A DNA stretch of 64,000 nucleotides from Buxus sempervirens (GCA_947561395.2 OX387190.1:31862858-31926857), one strand, 5' to 3'. Shown: positions 34,921 to 49,833, numbered from the stretch's first letter. The notes: generated by a model from the sequence alone, not told the origin. Numbers and translations: made by a program.

Positions 34921-37604
34921 ACTGATAAATTATGGTATGAATCCTCATTTTTCAGTTGAAAAAGTTGAACAAAGAGAAGTTAAAAGGAATAAGAGCTCGA
35001 AGATGGAAGCAGACGGTAACAATCAATGCCAACTACTGAGGAGCCACGATACCATCAAACACAAGCTGCCGCTTGGGTCAACTTTGAAGAGAACTAAGCC
35101 TGAAAAGTAAAAGTAGGCCTAAACCGAGCCCTTTTGTTGGCTGTCTTGGATGGGCCTAAAGATATATTATCTTTAGACTACCCGTTATAGCAACCCATCG
35201 TGCCATCCAAACCTCCAAAATTAGTCAAACAACTACGCTTTTTCATTAAACCTTTTAAGCCAACTCTCACTAACATGCTAACTTTCAAAACCATGCGAAT
35301 AAAGTTTTACTAGACATAAAGGGAACCAGGACCCTTTTTCTTTTCTTTTAATCTAATGAAATTAACGTTTAGCAGAGTAACTATAAAACAGAACCTGTCA
35401 GGCTTTTGTTACAAGTCATATTCATGGGATTAGATACCTTGTTTCGGTAACTCCAGATCCAGAGATCCTGCTGCAAGGAGTAAAGCCCGAAGGCACTCAC
35501 GGTCAAATTGAATACAAGTAACCCAAGTCATGGTAAAAGTAAAACATATATAACAGTACTTTTGATATTTCTCGTGTGAAAATTATTTTTTCTAATTTGG
35601 ATGATCCACTTCCCCCGTTAATTTTATTACTAACAACAAAACATAAAATATTTGAAGAGCAATTAAAGACTCATGCTAATTAATTTCATTTGGGGGGGAG
35701 GGGGTGGTTGTTTTGGCATATTTACTACAAAAAAAAAAATTTAGACTCTGATTGGCATATTTTACTCCAGTGTTTTCTTAACCAAGGTTTCCCTTGGTTT
35801 TCACCCGTACAAAACCCTTCGATCAAGCTTGACTTGATCTGAAGAAAGGGTCCCCCAATCTGCTTTTTAGTGTCCAAAACCATGATGGGTTCTTAAGCAT
35901 CACGCATCTATCTTATAGTTACTGTAAAGCCAAGTTTGCGGAATATTCCTCAGATTTTGACCCCCTTTTTTTCTTTCCTTAAATATCCTCAAACTAATAA
36001 ATCAATTAGTATTCATCCCCAAACATTCTTAAGTCAATGCACATTCAAACCCAATATGCTCCCTCAAACATTTTTAACCTGTACTTGATAACGTTAAGCA
36101 TCTAGTTTGGGGTTTGAATTCTCGTAATCATTTCCATGGTCAAAAGCTCAATGAGTTAGAATCATTTCCTTTTCCTTTTCATTGATTATTTTCTAAGATC
36201 CCTTTTAGTTTCTTTTTTCAAATAATAAAGCCAAGAAAAAGCATTTTCGATTCCTATATTACATTTTCGAAAATGAAAGAAAAATTAAATCATCCTTAAA
36301 TTAATCTGTTTTGAGGGCAAAGCAGGATAGCTTTCACCATCTATGAGTTGGAGTCACATGCTACAGGCTCCACCCTTTCCAGAAGAAAAGCCCAATGATT
36401 GGAAGGCCACTTTTTTTCAAACTATAAACCCTAAAACGACAATTAATTAAGAGTCCAACATTAAACAAGTAAAGCCTGACGATGCTAAGCCATCTGGGGT
36501 TCCTCCACATGCAAAACTCCACATGATACAGCCCCACCCATTTCCATCCATAATGACTAAGTGCTCCTACAACTACCACCACCACCGCCTCCTACACTCA
36601 CACGCCTCCACACGGAGAACCAAATCAGTTCACGGCAATTATGGTGTTGCTGCAAACAACAAATGGGCCCCACGCGCAATGCATGCATCATCATGATGAC
36701 AGAACCCACTTTCGATATAACGTTCTAATAAGAGTCCAAGTGTTAAAAGGAACCAGCATCTTTTTCGATGGTTGTTGGGTGAAGACTAAAATTAAGACCT
36801 AGCTACTGGCTACTAAGAGATCGCTGTTAAAAAAATTTTTATATGAGCTTTCGTTTGTTTTTTACTTTTTTCTTCTTTCGGTACTTTTTCCTATATTGAA
36901 TTTGAATAAGTTCGGTCAACAATGTTTCTTTTTATGCCCTAAGCACACTATAGGTTAATATGAAATCAAGATGATCTATGTTAAGAATTAGTGCATGCTT
37001 TTTGTTAAGAATATAATTAAATATATAAATTTCACCTCTACTATCAACTTAAGCTTTTGGTAAGAATGGTGTTCTGCAAAACCTTAGGCTAACGCCAAGA
37101 CACCCTACCAAGTGAATCTTCCTAGTCCCTACTAGGGCACGACTTTGTCGGTTAAAATTGAGGAGGATTCACCCAAACCGATTTTAGGATGGTTTGGGCT
37201 GGGTAGCAAAAGATGTGATTTGGTTTTGGTTATGAAATCTGTAACTCCAACTAAAAGTTACTTGGGTCTTGGATTAATGTCTTGATTAAACCAAATCAAA
37301 AAAACCAGTTAAAAATGTCACTAAAACACAATTTCCCCGAAAAGCAGCAGAAGCAATGCGACGGGATTAAAGAGCAGATTAATCTTTACCACGTTATGGT
37401 CTTCAGGACCGAATATCAGAACTTTGTTAATTGGAAATGCCACGTGTAAAACCGCCGATGATTAAGGCCGAAAGGAATTGGATTCGCGCATGGTAAGCCC
37501 TCGTGCTTTGAGAGAGTGGGCCCCACCCAAAAGTCTCTATTCTCCACTTAAAAATATGAGTTTTTTTCTAACCAGCATCCTTCTGTTCCCATCTTGGCAT
37601 CGCC
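34921..37604. other. Intergenic, FLZ/MITE cluster to LTPG
   Basis: AT-rich with no supported gene. A G-run lies near 35693-35705. 37440-37447 has CACGTGT-like sequence upstream of the LTPG gene. Short open frames (34895-35110, 36361-36585) have no recognisable domain. Confidence 0.45.
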
Positions 37605-37612
37605 TATTTATA
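37605..37612 (+). promoter_or_regulatory. TATA-like box of the LTPG gene
   Basis: TATTTATA lies 115 bases upstream of the LTPG start codon, a normal distance for a plant core promoter. Confidence 0.6.
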
Positions 37613-37726
37613 GAACATCTCCAGCCCTAAAGCTATCCTCTGCTTCAACACTCCCAAATCTCTGAAAGGCTTGTGCTTCTGCCGAGCTTTTGGGTCTCCT
37701 CTGTTTCAGTTCTTTTCTTGTCTGAA

Positions 37727-39139
37727 ATGGCCAGAGCTTCGATTCTTCTACCCGTTTTGCTTGCTTTATGTGCTGCTCTGGTGGTGAACTCTGCGTCCTC
37801 TCAGAATGCACCGGCACCGTCCGTGGACTGCACTAGCCTGGTTTTGAACTTGGCGGATTGTTTGCCCTTCGTTACAAATGGGAGCAAAGACACAAAGCCA
37901 CAGGGTTCGTGTTGCACTGGGTTGAAGACCGTGTTGAAGACGGACGCTGAGTGTCTCTGTGAGACATTCAAGAAAAGTTCTAGCTTTGGGATTGTTTTGA
38001 ATGTTTCGAAGGCTCTGACTCTCCCAGCCTCTTGTGGGGTTTCCGCCCCTTCCGCCAGTAAATGTGGATGTGAGTGACTTTCCCTTGTGAGACGAGCCTT
38101 TTTCGAAATTTGCATTCTTCTGTTTCGTCATTATTTTCCTAATTTATTTCCATCTGTCCTCTTGTTCCTGGTTTTCTTACTTTCTTTAATAATCTTACCT
38201 TCTTTATGATGGGTTTTGTTTGGTTTTTTTGGGATTTTGCAGTGTCTCTTGCTACGGGTAACTCTCCAGGTATGCCAAGTCTAAGTTCTTGTTGACTCAC
38301 TTCTTTTCCATAATTTCGTATCGATAAAAAAATAAAATGATCAGGTGTTATTTTTCTCTGATATAACTTTATTTCAAACTGCGTTATAAACACAGCTTTT
38401 TGTTTGTTCGAGACACAGAAGTAAAATGAAACAGAAGTATAACTTTCTAATTGTCTTGTTTAGATTCTTTTTGTTGTTTGATATTTTGTAAAATAGATTA
38501 TCGGGTTTTAATGGGTCAATCTTCTCGAAGTGGTTTAAGGTTGGATTTCTACACATATCAATGATTTCATATGAGTATAGTTTGAATCGAAAATCTTCAT
38601 TTTGGTTTATTTATCAATTTTTCTGATCCTTGCTTTTGAAACAACGAATTGATTTGGGCCACCCATTAGTCATTCAGAACGTCTTGTTCTATCAATCAAT
38701 GAACTAACAAAGAAAACGACAAACTTCCTAAGTTCCTTCCTTCAGAATCTGTTTCTGGTACTGTGAAGTTTTTCAGAACAATGCGTTTTCAAAATATGAG
38801 GTGAAGTTGAGTTTTTTTTTTTTTTTCCAAATATAGATATTTCTTTCATCCAAGTTAGGGGTACAGAAATGTTATATTTGTCATGAACTGCGCATTGAAT
38901 CCCCCTTCTTTGCCCTCTTGTTTTGCTTGTGCTTTGCAGCTCACTCTCCCATGGGTGCTCCAACTCCCATGTCTTCTACATCACCTTCTCTGTCACCTAC
39001 CGGGGAGCCTGTCAGTGATGCTGCAACTACCCCAGCCCCAGCTCCATCTCCGGGATCTTCGGGGGCAGCCGGAGTTCAGATTTCCATTGCAGTTCTTCTT
39101 GTTAGTCTGGTCGTTGTTGCTTCATGCTCTTATTTCTGA
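37727..39139 (+). CDS. GPI-anchored non-specific lipid transfer protein (LTPG-type)
   Basis: Three exons, 37727-38069, 38243-38269 and 38940-39139 (570 bases, 189 aa). LTPG proteins sit on the outer plasma membrane and help export or move lipids such as cuticular wax. Seen: a signal peptide ([20 protein letters not shown], cut near NSASSQ); the complete eight-cysteine motif (Cys35, 45, 62, 63, 76, 78, 103 and 113, with the CC and CLC elements); a Pro/Ser/Thr-rich linker (about residues 122-162); and a C-terminal hydrophobic tail ([17 protein letters not shown]) preceded by small residues (SSGAAG), the GPI signal. Exon 2 is only 27 bases. The exon structure, with the cysteine domain almost wholly in exon 1 and the tail in exon 3, is normal for the family. 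Confidence 0.95.
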
Positions 39140-39527
39140 GCATAAAATTTTATGGTGTCCATTATCTTTCACTTGCTACTCTGAGTACAGAGATTGGAGA
39201 GGGTATTTATTGGATGAGATGAGGAATTCTGTTTGATTGTTATGCCTTAGAGATTAGATTAGCTAATGTGTTCTAGTTTTCTTTTGACATATTTTTATAT
39301 ATCATATATGTAGAGAATTTTCTTGTTTAGATCTACATAAGCTGGTTGATACTACTTGGTTTCCTCTAAAACAGTTTTGCCCTGTGAACTTCAATTGCAA
39401 AGCTGTGCACTTGGTTCTGCTTTGGGTCTGACATATCAGTGACTCAGGCTTGAATCAGTCTAATTTGTTGAATTTAATGGTCTTTACTTCCTGGAAAGGG
39501 TGGGTGGCTCATCTTTCTGGACTGAAC

Positions 39528-40400
39528 TTTTTTTTTGTAGGGAAACTCAAAAAACAATTTTATTTCTACTAAGCTGTAAATCTTACAAAAGAACCTCCCA
39601 AGTAATCAATACTTAGAGATCTAGCCAAAAAATCAGTATAATTGCCAACCCACAAGCACGGGAAGAGGTCTAGGGCATGGTTGGCAAGGCAATCTGCCAC
39701 ACTATTAACTTCTAGGCAATCTGCCACACTATTAACTTCTCTATATCATGACGAATAGAAAAAAAAAATTCAAAACACTCTTTGATGTCCTTAGCTTCGT
39801 CAATTATGCCGGAAACTCTCCATGGGATGTTATCAAAGTCTTCGTTCATGATTTATGCCACAATCATTGAATCTGTTTCCATTTCGACCCTTCCGAAGTT
39901 CATTGCTTTAGCCATTCTCACACCTTCTAGCAGTCCATATGCCTCAACCACCAATGCCGAAGTTTTTCCTAAAAGAACAGCTGCTGCTGCTATGAATTCA
40001 CCGCTGCTTCCTCTGCAAACAACTCCACAGGATGCCCAACCACTGCTACTTCTTGAAGCCCCATCAATGTTTATTTTGACATTGCTTCCTTTCGGTCTTT
40101 CCCATCATGATATGTCTCTTCCTTTCTCCTATTATTATCCTCTTTCTTCATGCAGAGTCTGGAATCTTCATGATTAGTGATGAATCTGGAAATGTGTTCC
40201 TTGATATTCACTCTTGTGCCTTCGAAAGTCACCTGATTTCTCGTCTTCCATATTGTCCAGCTCAGGTTTGCCGAGGCAGCTTCTCTTTCACTATTCCCAT
40301 TAGTTTCCTTCAGTCTGTCAAACCACCACTCAGCAATGTTGTCTCTTGTTTCTGGCGTGAACTTACCTTCATCCCATGTGCTGGTTATTCAAGAATGTTC
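39528..40400 (-). mobile_element. L1-type LINE fragment, linker and RNase H, minus strand
   Basis: The minus strand begins (high coordinates) with the pre-RNase H linker, EAASANLSWTIWKTRNQVTF, and continues into RNase H. Near 39640-39690 it ends with ADCLANHALDLFPCLW and LARSLSIDYLGG. A run of Ts at 39529-39537 is the poly(A) tail in this orientation. The frame is broken in several places, so it is older than the LINE at 4202. It belongs to the same broad group but is not a close copy. The 5' border near 40400 is approximate. Confidence 0.8.
39687..39740. repeat. Exact 27-bp tandem duplication inside the LINE fragment
   Basis: The unit starting AGGCAATCTGCCACACTATT occurs twice back to back (39687-39713 and 39714-39740) with no difference. 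It covers the ADCLA codons of the RNase H domain. Identity of the units shows the duplication is recent compared with the fragment itself. Confidence 0.9.
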
Positions 40401-42052
40401 ATTCGTTGATGAACGTGAAGAACTCGATTCTCGAGCTGCGTGAAACAGGAATGATGAGGGTTCTCTCGATGAGCAAGGCTTGGGTGACATATAATGAGAT
40501 GTATCGTCAGAAAGATAAGACTCGATTCTCGAGTTGCCTGAAATATTCCTAAGAAACCGAATCAAATCCACGGGACTAATGGAGAACCGGATTCGGTTCA
40601 GTAGTTAAAAAGGGGTAGAGTTATAGAACAGAGTACGATGCTTCAGCTACGAACTCATTCTAACATGTCCTGGGCTAATGATATCAACCATATGCCCTAA
40701 ATTACCCAAAGTTGGGGTGCAACTCTGTTCGTTTTGGTCCGGGTTGACATAACCCATAATCAAACTAAGCTCCTTGGCTGGTAACCCAAAACTGAATCGA
40801 ATCCAATTGAGAAACAACCTCTCCTATCCCAAAACCAAACCAAAATTACATTAGAAACCCTTAAAACCAAACCAACCCAAACAAATTACGAATTCGTTTT
40901 CATTTGGCTCGGTATAGGTCAATTTGTAACCGACCATGAGGCTAAGGAATACAATACAGATGCGTCTGTAACAAAACTACTAAATAACTCAGCAAAATTT
41001 GTATATGCATCACATATAAGTAGCTTCCAGTTCAATCCAAAACCGACTTGAGGGCAAGGCACCCCATTAGGCGTGCCTAGGCTTTGGGCTGTATTAGACC
41101 ACAGGATTCGTTTAAAATAAAATAATAACTATAAAATATCGTATTTTCATTAAATTGCATATTAGAAATTCATAACAAATGCATATTAGAAATTTATTGT
41201 TATATAGTTCAAGAAAAAGGAATTTTCAGGATTCAAATTGAAAAACTGTTTGGATTCTGGAAGATTGTGATCAATTATTGTTAGAAGATAATCCAAGGTA
41301 GTTAAAGTGATGCTCTTCAGCTGATTTGAACGGATGCAACCCAGTTCCACAAATGAACAGCACACTCGGCGGGCAGGAAAAGAAAAACCTAGAGAATAGG
41401 AACACTTCTTATAGTCTTTCAAGAGTCTTCGAAGGCTATCTTCTCCGAAACTTTTTAAAGGGAATCTTGTGCGAATGTTTTTTAAGAGATAATGGGAGCA
41501 TTTAAAAGGGCATTTTTTGCCTGATCTTTGTGCTCTCCAATTGTTGTTTAGATGAGTATATAAGAACCTTTGACACATTTCGAAGGCATACCATACGTTA
41601 AAAAGTTTTCAAACAAGACTAAAGCAAAAGGCAGAGAAATACCTAAATCATATTTCCATCACATCTAGCAACTTCCACAATCTCCAAACAAGAGGATACG
41701 AGTAGCTTTCTTGCGCTAAATTTTTTTTTTTTTTTTGTTGCGACAGGGCAAAACAACAAAATTCATAAATGCGAGAAGACATTATTTTGACGACTTACCG
41801 TACTATTGTAATTATTGCCTAAGGCAGAGAAAGACAAGCCTGACAAAAGGCCATGTCTGTTCTTCATGCATCACCCGTGAACAAGCGGTTAAGTACTACC
41901 ATTATGTACGAAAACAAAATAACAGAAACCCAAAGATCACTTTCCCTACACATATTACCTATGTTACATTTCTGGGGACAAAAATAAGATCAAAATAATA
42001 AATTAAAATCCATCGTCGAGTCACTTTTGCTAGGTCCATGCCCACTCTCTTT
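40401..42052. other. Intergenic, LINE fragment to MIPS 3' end
   Basis: The right part (about 41750-42052) is probably the MIPS 3' UTR on the minus strand. 40680-40920 is rich in AACCAAACC words, with no definable element ends. Open frames at 41186-41578 (minus) and 41735-41998 (plus) have no recognised domain and I do not call them genes. Confidence 0.45.
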
Positions 42053-44539
<2,487 letters not shown>

Positions 44540-44693
44540 CTTTCCACAGAAATGAGAAAAGGATCCCAAAATATGCCTACAACCGGAACAAGCAGCCAGA
44601 AGAAGAAGAAGAAGAAGAAAAAAGCACCTTTCTCCCCCTCTTCTCGCTTCTCACTCGTATACGTTCTCGCACAAATCTGCTAAGAAAGTTCCG

Positions 44694-44703
44694 CATTTAT
44701 AAG
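44694..44703 (-). promoter_or_regulatory. TATA-like box of MIPS
   Basis: The minus strand reads CTTATAAATG about 155 bases upstream of the MIPS ATG. The leader between contains a GAA/CTT run (44597-44620). Confidence 0.6.
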
Positions 44704-44715
44704 CGGCGAGAGGGG

Positions 44716-44721
44716 CACGTG
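44716..44721 (-). promoter_or_regulatory. G-box just upstream of the MIPS TATA box
   Basis: A perfect palindromic CACGTG lies 12 bases upstream of the TATA-like box; a second lies at 45076-45081. G-boxes bind bZIP and bHLH factors in light and ABA responses. Functional use here is inferred from position. Confidence 0.5.
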
Positions 44722-45377
44722 GCGAAAGAAGATAGGGTCGGGCCATTTTTTGTGGAGTTAAGCTCTCACCTCTCGATTGTGCGAAATGAGACCTTACGAG
44801 AAGATGATGAAATTCACTTAACCACTCGTACGGGCGACACGCTCGAGACGAGAGCGACATGTGTGGGAAAAAGCAAGTTGCGCTTTACGCGTGTCACAGT
44901 AGGAACGTGCTCCATGCGTGCTTTCGCTTTCCTTTGTGGACCTGGGAGAGGGAAGCTACGCGAAGGAAACTTCGAGAGTCCCCATTTTAATAACTCCTTT
45001 CAACTGGCTTTTTTAACATTTTTGGTGAAAAGAGCAGGCCATTTCCGCCACTTGTTTATTGTTTACCGTGATGTACACGTGGGCCTGAGAAAGGCCAACA
45101 GGTGAGAATTGGGATCTTGGACCACTGGGTTTGATCAGGTGGTCCCATGACAAGACCAACATTCAATGCCAATCAAAGAGGAGATGCAGACAGCTCGACT
45201 TCATGACCCGACCCATTTCATTCTCTTTGATTCCATGATTTCATGAGCACAGGATGAACCTCAACACTGCGAACAGAGCACCAGATCTATCAGGTGATCG
45301 ATCCTCTACCTGCAAAAACCGATTGATCAACCATTACAAGCTCCTTATAGCAAGTTCAGACTTCCGAGAGCAGTAAA

Positions 45378-45470
45378 TCTATACTATATATAACACAAAG
45401 TGTCCTCTTGAGATTTGCGTCAAATAAAGTGCAAGATTTTCCATCATACACGCCATTATAAAGATACATC
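45378..45470 (+). mobile_element. Helitron-like 5' end (1)
   Basis: TCTATACTATATATAACACA follows an A, then a segment with GTGTCCTCTTGAGATTTG. The TC start after A and the following ...CCTCTTGAG... resemble many plant Helitron left ends and the two others at 45739 and 54181. No 3' end was assigned. Confidence 0.45.
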
Positions 45471-45738
45471 AATAAAAAGATATAACGCTAAAAAAATGGC
45501 TTAATTTTTTCTCTGAAACTCAATAGTTATGCAATGCAACTGTTCCTCCCACAACATACAATACCGCTAATGCACCTTGCTAGTTCTTATAAAAAGGATA
45601 GAGGGTATAATTTAATCAACGACGACAATGCCCGTTTCGTTTTTGTTCTACATTCAATCAAGCTGATCGGGTTGGGCTAACCCCCACCCTCAACGCTTAA
45701 AACTCTTTTGTCTTGCAACTTCATTCACCGCATCTATA

Positions 45739-45882
45739 TCTATACTATATTTAACGGGAGAAGGACCCTTGGGAAACATACCGAACAAAATGTGCAACTT
45801 TCCAAAAACGTCTCCCACGTTCTCCCTCTCTCCCTTCCTTCTTACACACATGCAGCACTGCACGTGCATGTCTATTATCTAT
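45739..45882 (+). mobile_element. Helitron-like fragment (2), about 145 bp
   Basis: The start TCTATACTATATTTAACGGG follows an A and leads into GGACCCTTGGGAAACATACC. Near the right side is a hairpin-forming stretch (GCAGCACTGCACGTGCATG) followed by CTATTATCTATTAG, similar to Helitron 3' ends. The 3' border does not show a clean CTRR-T, so the extent is tentative. Confidence 0.45.
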
Positions 45883-45941
45883 TAGAGCTTTCTCACACGT
45901 TTATTTAATTCTATTATCATTTTGCCCCGTAGATTGACAAA

Positions 45942-46093
45942 TCACATCCTATAGGATCTTTATCTACAACCTTATTTGCAACTTTTCACAAGATTGTTTA
46001 AAATTTTACAGATATGCCATTCACAATACACATGGCATGATCCCAATTCAGGCTTCATATAAGGTTAAAAGATAAAGGTCCCACAGGATCTCA
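45942..46093 (-). mobile_element. Short MITE, copy B (about 152 bp), inverted relative to copy A
   Basis: The complement of this stretch aligns end to end with 34770-34920: it starts TGAGATCCTGTGGGACCTTT, shares CATGCCATGTGTATTGTGAA and ends ATCCTATAGGATGTGA. Both copies are flanked by CAAT on the same side. Confidence 0.8.
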
Positions 46094-47104
46094 ATTGATA
46101 GATTGTTGTCCTTACTTTTCTCTTGGTATGACGCCATGGTTTGAAACCCACAAACATTATTCTCAAAATAAGAAATAAATCATCATCACGACACTGAAAT
46201 CGGATGTCTAGATTCAAAAAGGAGAGTAGCCTTTTCCGGAAGCAAGTAAAACGTGAGAAGCAAAATGCAATTTCGACTCTTACAAGCACATCTTTTATTC
46301 CCATGGAAGCCGATAGATTTAAATTTTCCATGTTGGATTAATGTTAAAACTTGCATCATTGTTGATGAAGTTTGCATTGAGTTATCCAACCATAAACGTA
46401 AGGACGGCTTGCTTTAAATCATGTTCTAGCATCCAATGAGATGAAGGGGGTGACAGGAAGAATGTGATGGACAGACGTGAAGGTGACGGCTCGACGCAAT
46501 TCAAGGCGTGCAAGACAACGGACTCAACATGAAAGCAAATAATGCAGAATGGGTAATAGGGACTCTGTATGACTAGAGCTTGGGGACAAGCTTATGCCGA
46601 GAATGACTAGCGACCACGAGTGATTTTTGTGGCTTTGTGCCGCACACGTGCTGGTTCATACCAGAAAGAAGGAATTACACCCACACTCAACTTGCCACAC
46701 GGCCCTTCCTCATAAAAACCATGCTAGGGGCCAATTCTGTCAATCAATCATATATGTTCAATCATTATACACAAATAGCATCAGATTGCTCATATTCATG
46801 TAGCTATCTCCATTATTACCAACAACAAAAAAATGTAGCTATCTCCATAAAAAATTGAAAAAAAAAAGCTATCCAGCTTCTTCATTTCCTTTACAAATTA
46901 CATCTACAGCTAATGTATCTACACTGTTGTTAACATCATGAAATATCTCTCATGTTTTTCCAAATTTCAAATGCCAAAACAACTCTTACCAACAAAGTGA
47001 TAAACTTAAAACTACACGTTCTAAAAATTTTCACCTTTTTTAGAACTGCATAATTAAAACCATCTGTATATTTATATGGTTATTTTTAAATCTTAATTAC
47101 AAAG
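46094..47104. other. Intergenic, no gene recognised
   Basis: AT-rich. Short open frames on both strands lack recognisable domains. No further repeat was resolved. Confidence 0.4.
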
Positions 47105-47250
47105 AGGGCTAGTCTAGTGCATGAGGCTCCTGTTGCTGCACAGACCTAGGGAGGGTCTGATGTACATAGCCTTATCCCCGCAAGCAAGGAGGTTGCATTC
47201 TATGACTCGAACCCGTGACTTTTAGACTCCAATGGAGCAACCTTCTACAT
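47105..47250 (-). mobile_element. Au-type SINE (tRNA-derived), diverged
   Basis: The complement reads AAGGTTGCTCCATTGGAGTC and then CACGGGTTCGAGTCATAGAA, which contains an RNA polymerase III B box (GGTTCGAGTC, plus-strand 47204-47213). Next come TGCGGGGATAAGGCTATGTA and CATCAGACCCTCCC, ending in ACTAGCCCTCTTTG. This order is that of plant Au SINEs. The 5' A-box region is poorly preserved and the far 5' end is unclear. Confidence 0.75.
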
Positions 47251-49653
47251 GTTTATATGCTTGTTTTTAAAACTTAATTGCACCCAAAAAAAAAAATTTC
47301 TGCCGTTCCTTAACCAATATTTTCATACATAGAAAAATTTTAAAAACACTAGAAAACATTCAAAATTACTAGAGACAGCAATATAGCCTTTAATGAGTTC
47401 AATCAACCGAGACAAAAAAGACCAAGCTGAACATTGAAATCTTTGATTTTTGCTAACAAATATTATAAAATATTTCTCTACTTTCATTATTAAAAAAGCA
47501 TTTAAGATTTACATACTCAAGATCTTGTAATTAAATCTTTTAAAGGATAAAATAAAATAATCTATAATATACACAACAGGATAAGGCATCAAAGAGAGCA
47601 TGCTAAGAAATATTTTTTTGTCAAAATAACCTTACAATACTATGTTAAAACATGTTTTTATGGGGACAAGTAGGTCTTTTTGTTTTTAATTTCCAAAGAA
47701 TGCCCATTAGGCTTTATTTATTTCAACAGAAACTATTCTTAGAATTTAAATTTCTTAAGAAAAGAATTTTCTTATCCTTGGCTTCCTTTCAGCTGTTTGG
47801 ACGCAAGAGGAAAAATTTCCAGGATTTTTATTTTTTTGGGTCTTCTTTTCTTTTCTTATCAACACTGGAAGAACATGTACGAAAACAAATTTTTGATAAT
47901 GATAGTGGTGATGTGGTGGTGATGGTGCGGTGGTTGTTATGATCATGGTTGTGCAGTGGCGATTTCAGTGTATCAGTGTTGGTGGTGGTATTGATGGTAA
48001 TTGTCATTTTTCTCAAAAAAAATAACTACGCGTTAAAAATAGTTGAAGTTTTTTAAAGTACTAATTACTAAAGCAGCTAGAATATACATAAAATGAAAAT
48101 TAAAGACATATTAGCCAGAAAAGAAAAAGGGGCATACTCTCTGCGATTCTACATTATGAGAGCACATTAAATGACTTTTTAATGCAATAATATCATCATA
48201 GGACCCACAAGTAGTTGGTAAAAGTCACATCATATTAAATTATCAATATATCTATTATTAAAAACATTAAATGCAATACACCAAAAAAAATTAAATGCAA
48301 TACACAGGCAATTTGGACAAAAATATAAGCACCCAAACATTTTACCCTTAAAAAAAAAAGAGAGCACCCAAACATTGTTGGAATACACCCATAACAAAAA
48401 ATAAAAAAAGTGCATACCGAATCTTCAAGTAAGGTACACGTACCTGTTCTATACCAAAGTTTTGGCACAGGATTCCTCTATAAAAACAGTATGCACAATA
48501 GGCCATAATCCCACAACTAACTGAATTTCATCGATCTCTGGCATCCGCTTTCTGTTTACCAGTGCATCACTGGAACTAGAATTAAACTCTCCAAAAATGG
48601 TTGTCCAGAAGAACAGAAAGAGTTTTCATTTATCATCTTGCCTCTACCAACTACAAATTGCAAACAAGACTTGGCTGACCATTGTAGAGAACAACAGACT
48701 AGTGAGGACACATCCAGATAAGTGAGGTGCAACAGAGTAAGAAGTCAAATGAGATGTGGATTGCACATGTGGATAGAAACAAATTATCTATATTCTCTTC
48801 TGCATGACTTCACTTAAAGAGACCAAGTTTCAGCTGCAAACTTGTTTTTTGCAAGCAAGATGGAAGGAAAACCTAAATTACCTTATTCCTTGGATAAAAG
48901 TAAAACACAAAAAGCTAAAAGATTTTATGGCTAGTAGCCTAGTACCACAATTATAAGATCCAACATACATGCTAATGTGGCTTATGCAGGTGGGATTGTT
49001 GTCCAGAAGATCCCATGTCGGGTTGACAGTTTAGTCCATTATTCTTCTAGAATAGTCCATGTCTCATCAGGAAATTGCACGTGGTGAGACAAACTGAAAT
49101 TATTTGCCTAATATTAAGAATCTTCTGCAGTTCAAATATAAAGTTTAAAAATATTAACAAATGAGAGACTAGTGATAGAATCTCAAATTTGGAAAAATGT
49201 TAAGATGTCATCACTAATTCAACTGCTAGAAATTTGAAATTAAGATGCAAAAACCGAGACTATCAATGAAGTTGGTAAACAAGATGAAACAGATTTATGC
49301 ACCAAAAAAGGGGCCAAATGGAGATCAAACTGCATACAACAGATTTAATGATGAGGAAGTTAAAAAAGTAGTAAAAATATATTAAAAAAAACTAGCTAAA
49401 TCTTCCAAATATCGATTATATAACACCATATCAAACAGTAACTATTAACAGAATGTACCTGCGTGTAATTAGGTCTATTTTATGTGCTCAAAGCATCTAA
49501 ATTAAGAAAAAACTATTGACACTATTAATAAGTTTTAAATTAATCAGGCACACTATCTTGTAAGATACAATCACTTCAACTCCATAATTAGTTACCTGGC
49601 ACTCCTTGTCTCAAAATATAATTCTTTCAACTCATTTAAGTAAATTTCATCAT
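47251..49653. other. Intergenic, no gene confirmed
   Basis: Mostly AT-rich. 47880-48000 is a degenerate GGT/GAT-rich low-complexity stretch that makes spurious open frames. On the minus strand near 48540-48610 an open stretch (DALVNRKRMPEIDEIQL) looks protein-like, but no splice partners or family were found. Confidence 0.35.
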
Positions 49654-49661
49654 AACATGTG

Positions 49662-49833
49662 TAGGGACGGAAATGGGGCGGGTTAAATGGGTAACCTGCC
49701 CCACCCCGTCCCTAATAGTTAGGGTTTGGTATTGCCAAAATCAGGTAAGGGCGGGTCAAAGTTCGGCCCAAACCATCCCAACCTATAGGGGCAGATCAAA
49801 ACCCGCCTTGAACCTGCCCCATTACCATTCCTA
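49662..49833. mobile_element. hAT MITE, 172 bp, with perfect 8-bp target duplication
   Basis: The left end is TAGGGACGGAAATGGGGCGG and the complement of the right end is TAGGAATGGTAATGGGGCAG. The flanks are identical 8-mers, AACATGTG, at 49654-49661 and 49834-49841. Terminal repeat type and duplication length define it as hAT-derived. The perfect duplication points to a fairly recent insertion. Confidence 0.92.

Noticed and set aside
34895-35110. 71-codon open frame (plus strand)
   Set aside because: It begins inside a MITE and has no recognisable domain.
38070-38077. Stop shortly after the LTPG exon 1 donor, giving a 117-residue product from the LTPG ATG
   Set aside because: The GTGAGT donor with exons 2 and 3 gives the normal proline-rich linker and GPI tail, so the unspliced product is not the main form.
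40410-40560. Repeated CTCGATTCTCGAG-like palindromes
   Set aside because: Two short similar words 100 bases apart; no element ends or array structure.
41735-41998. 87-codon frame with Cys pairs resembling a zinc finger (CNYC, CSSC)
   Set aside because: It lies antisense in the likely MIPS 3' UTR, starts in a T-rich tract and has no known family.
47204-47213. tRNA-like B box as a possible tRNA gene
   Set aside because: The surrounding sequence does not fold as a tRNA and matches the order of an Au SINE.
47755-48016. Open frames rich in His/Thr on the minus strand
   Set aside because: They come from the degenerate GGT/GAT repeat at 47880-48000.
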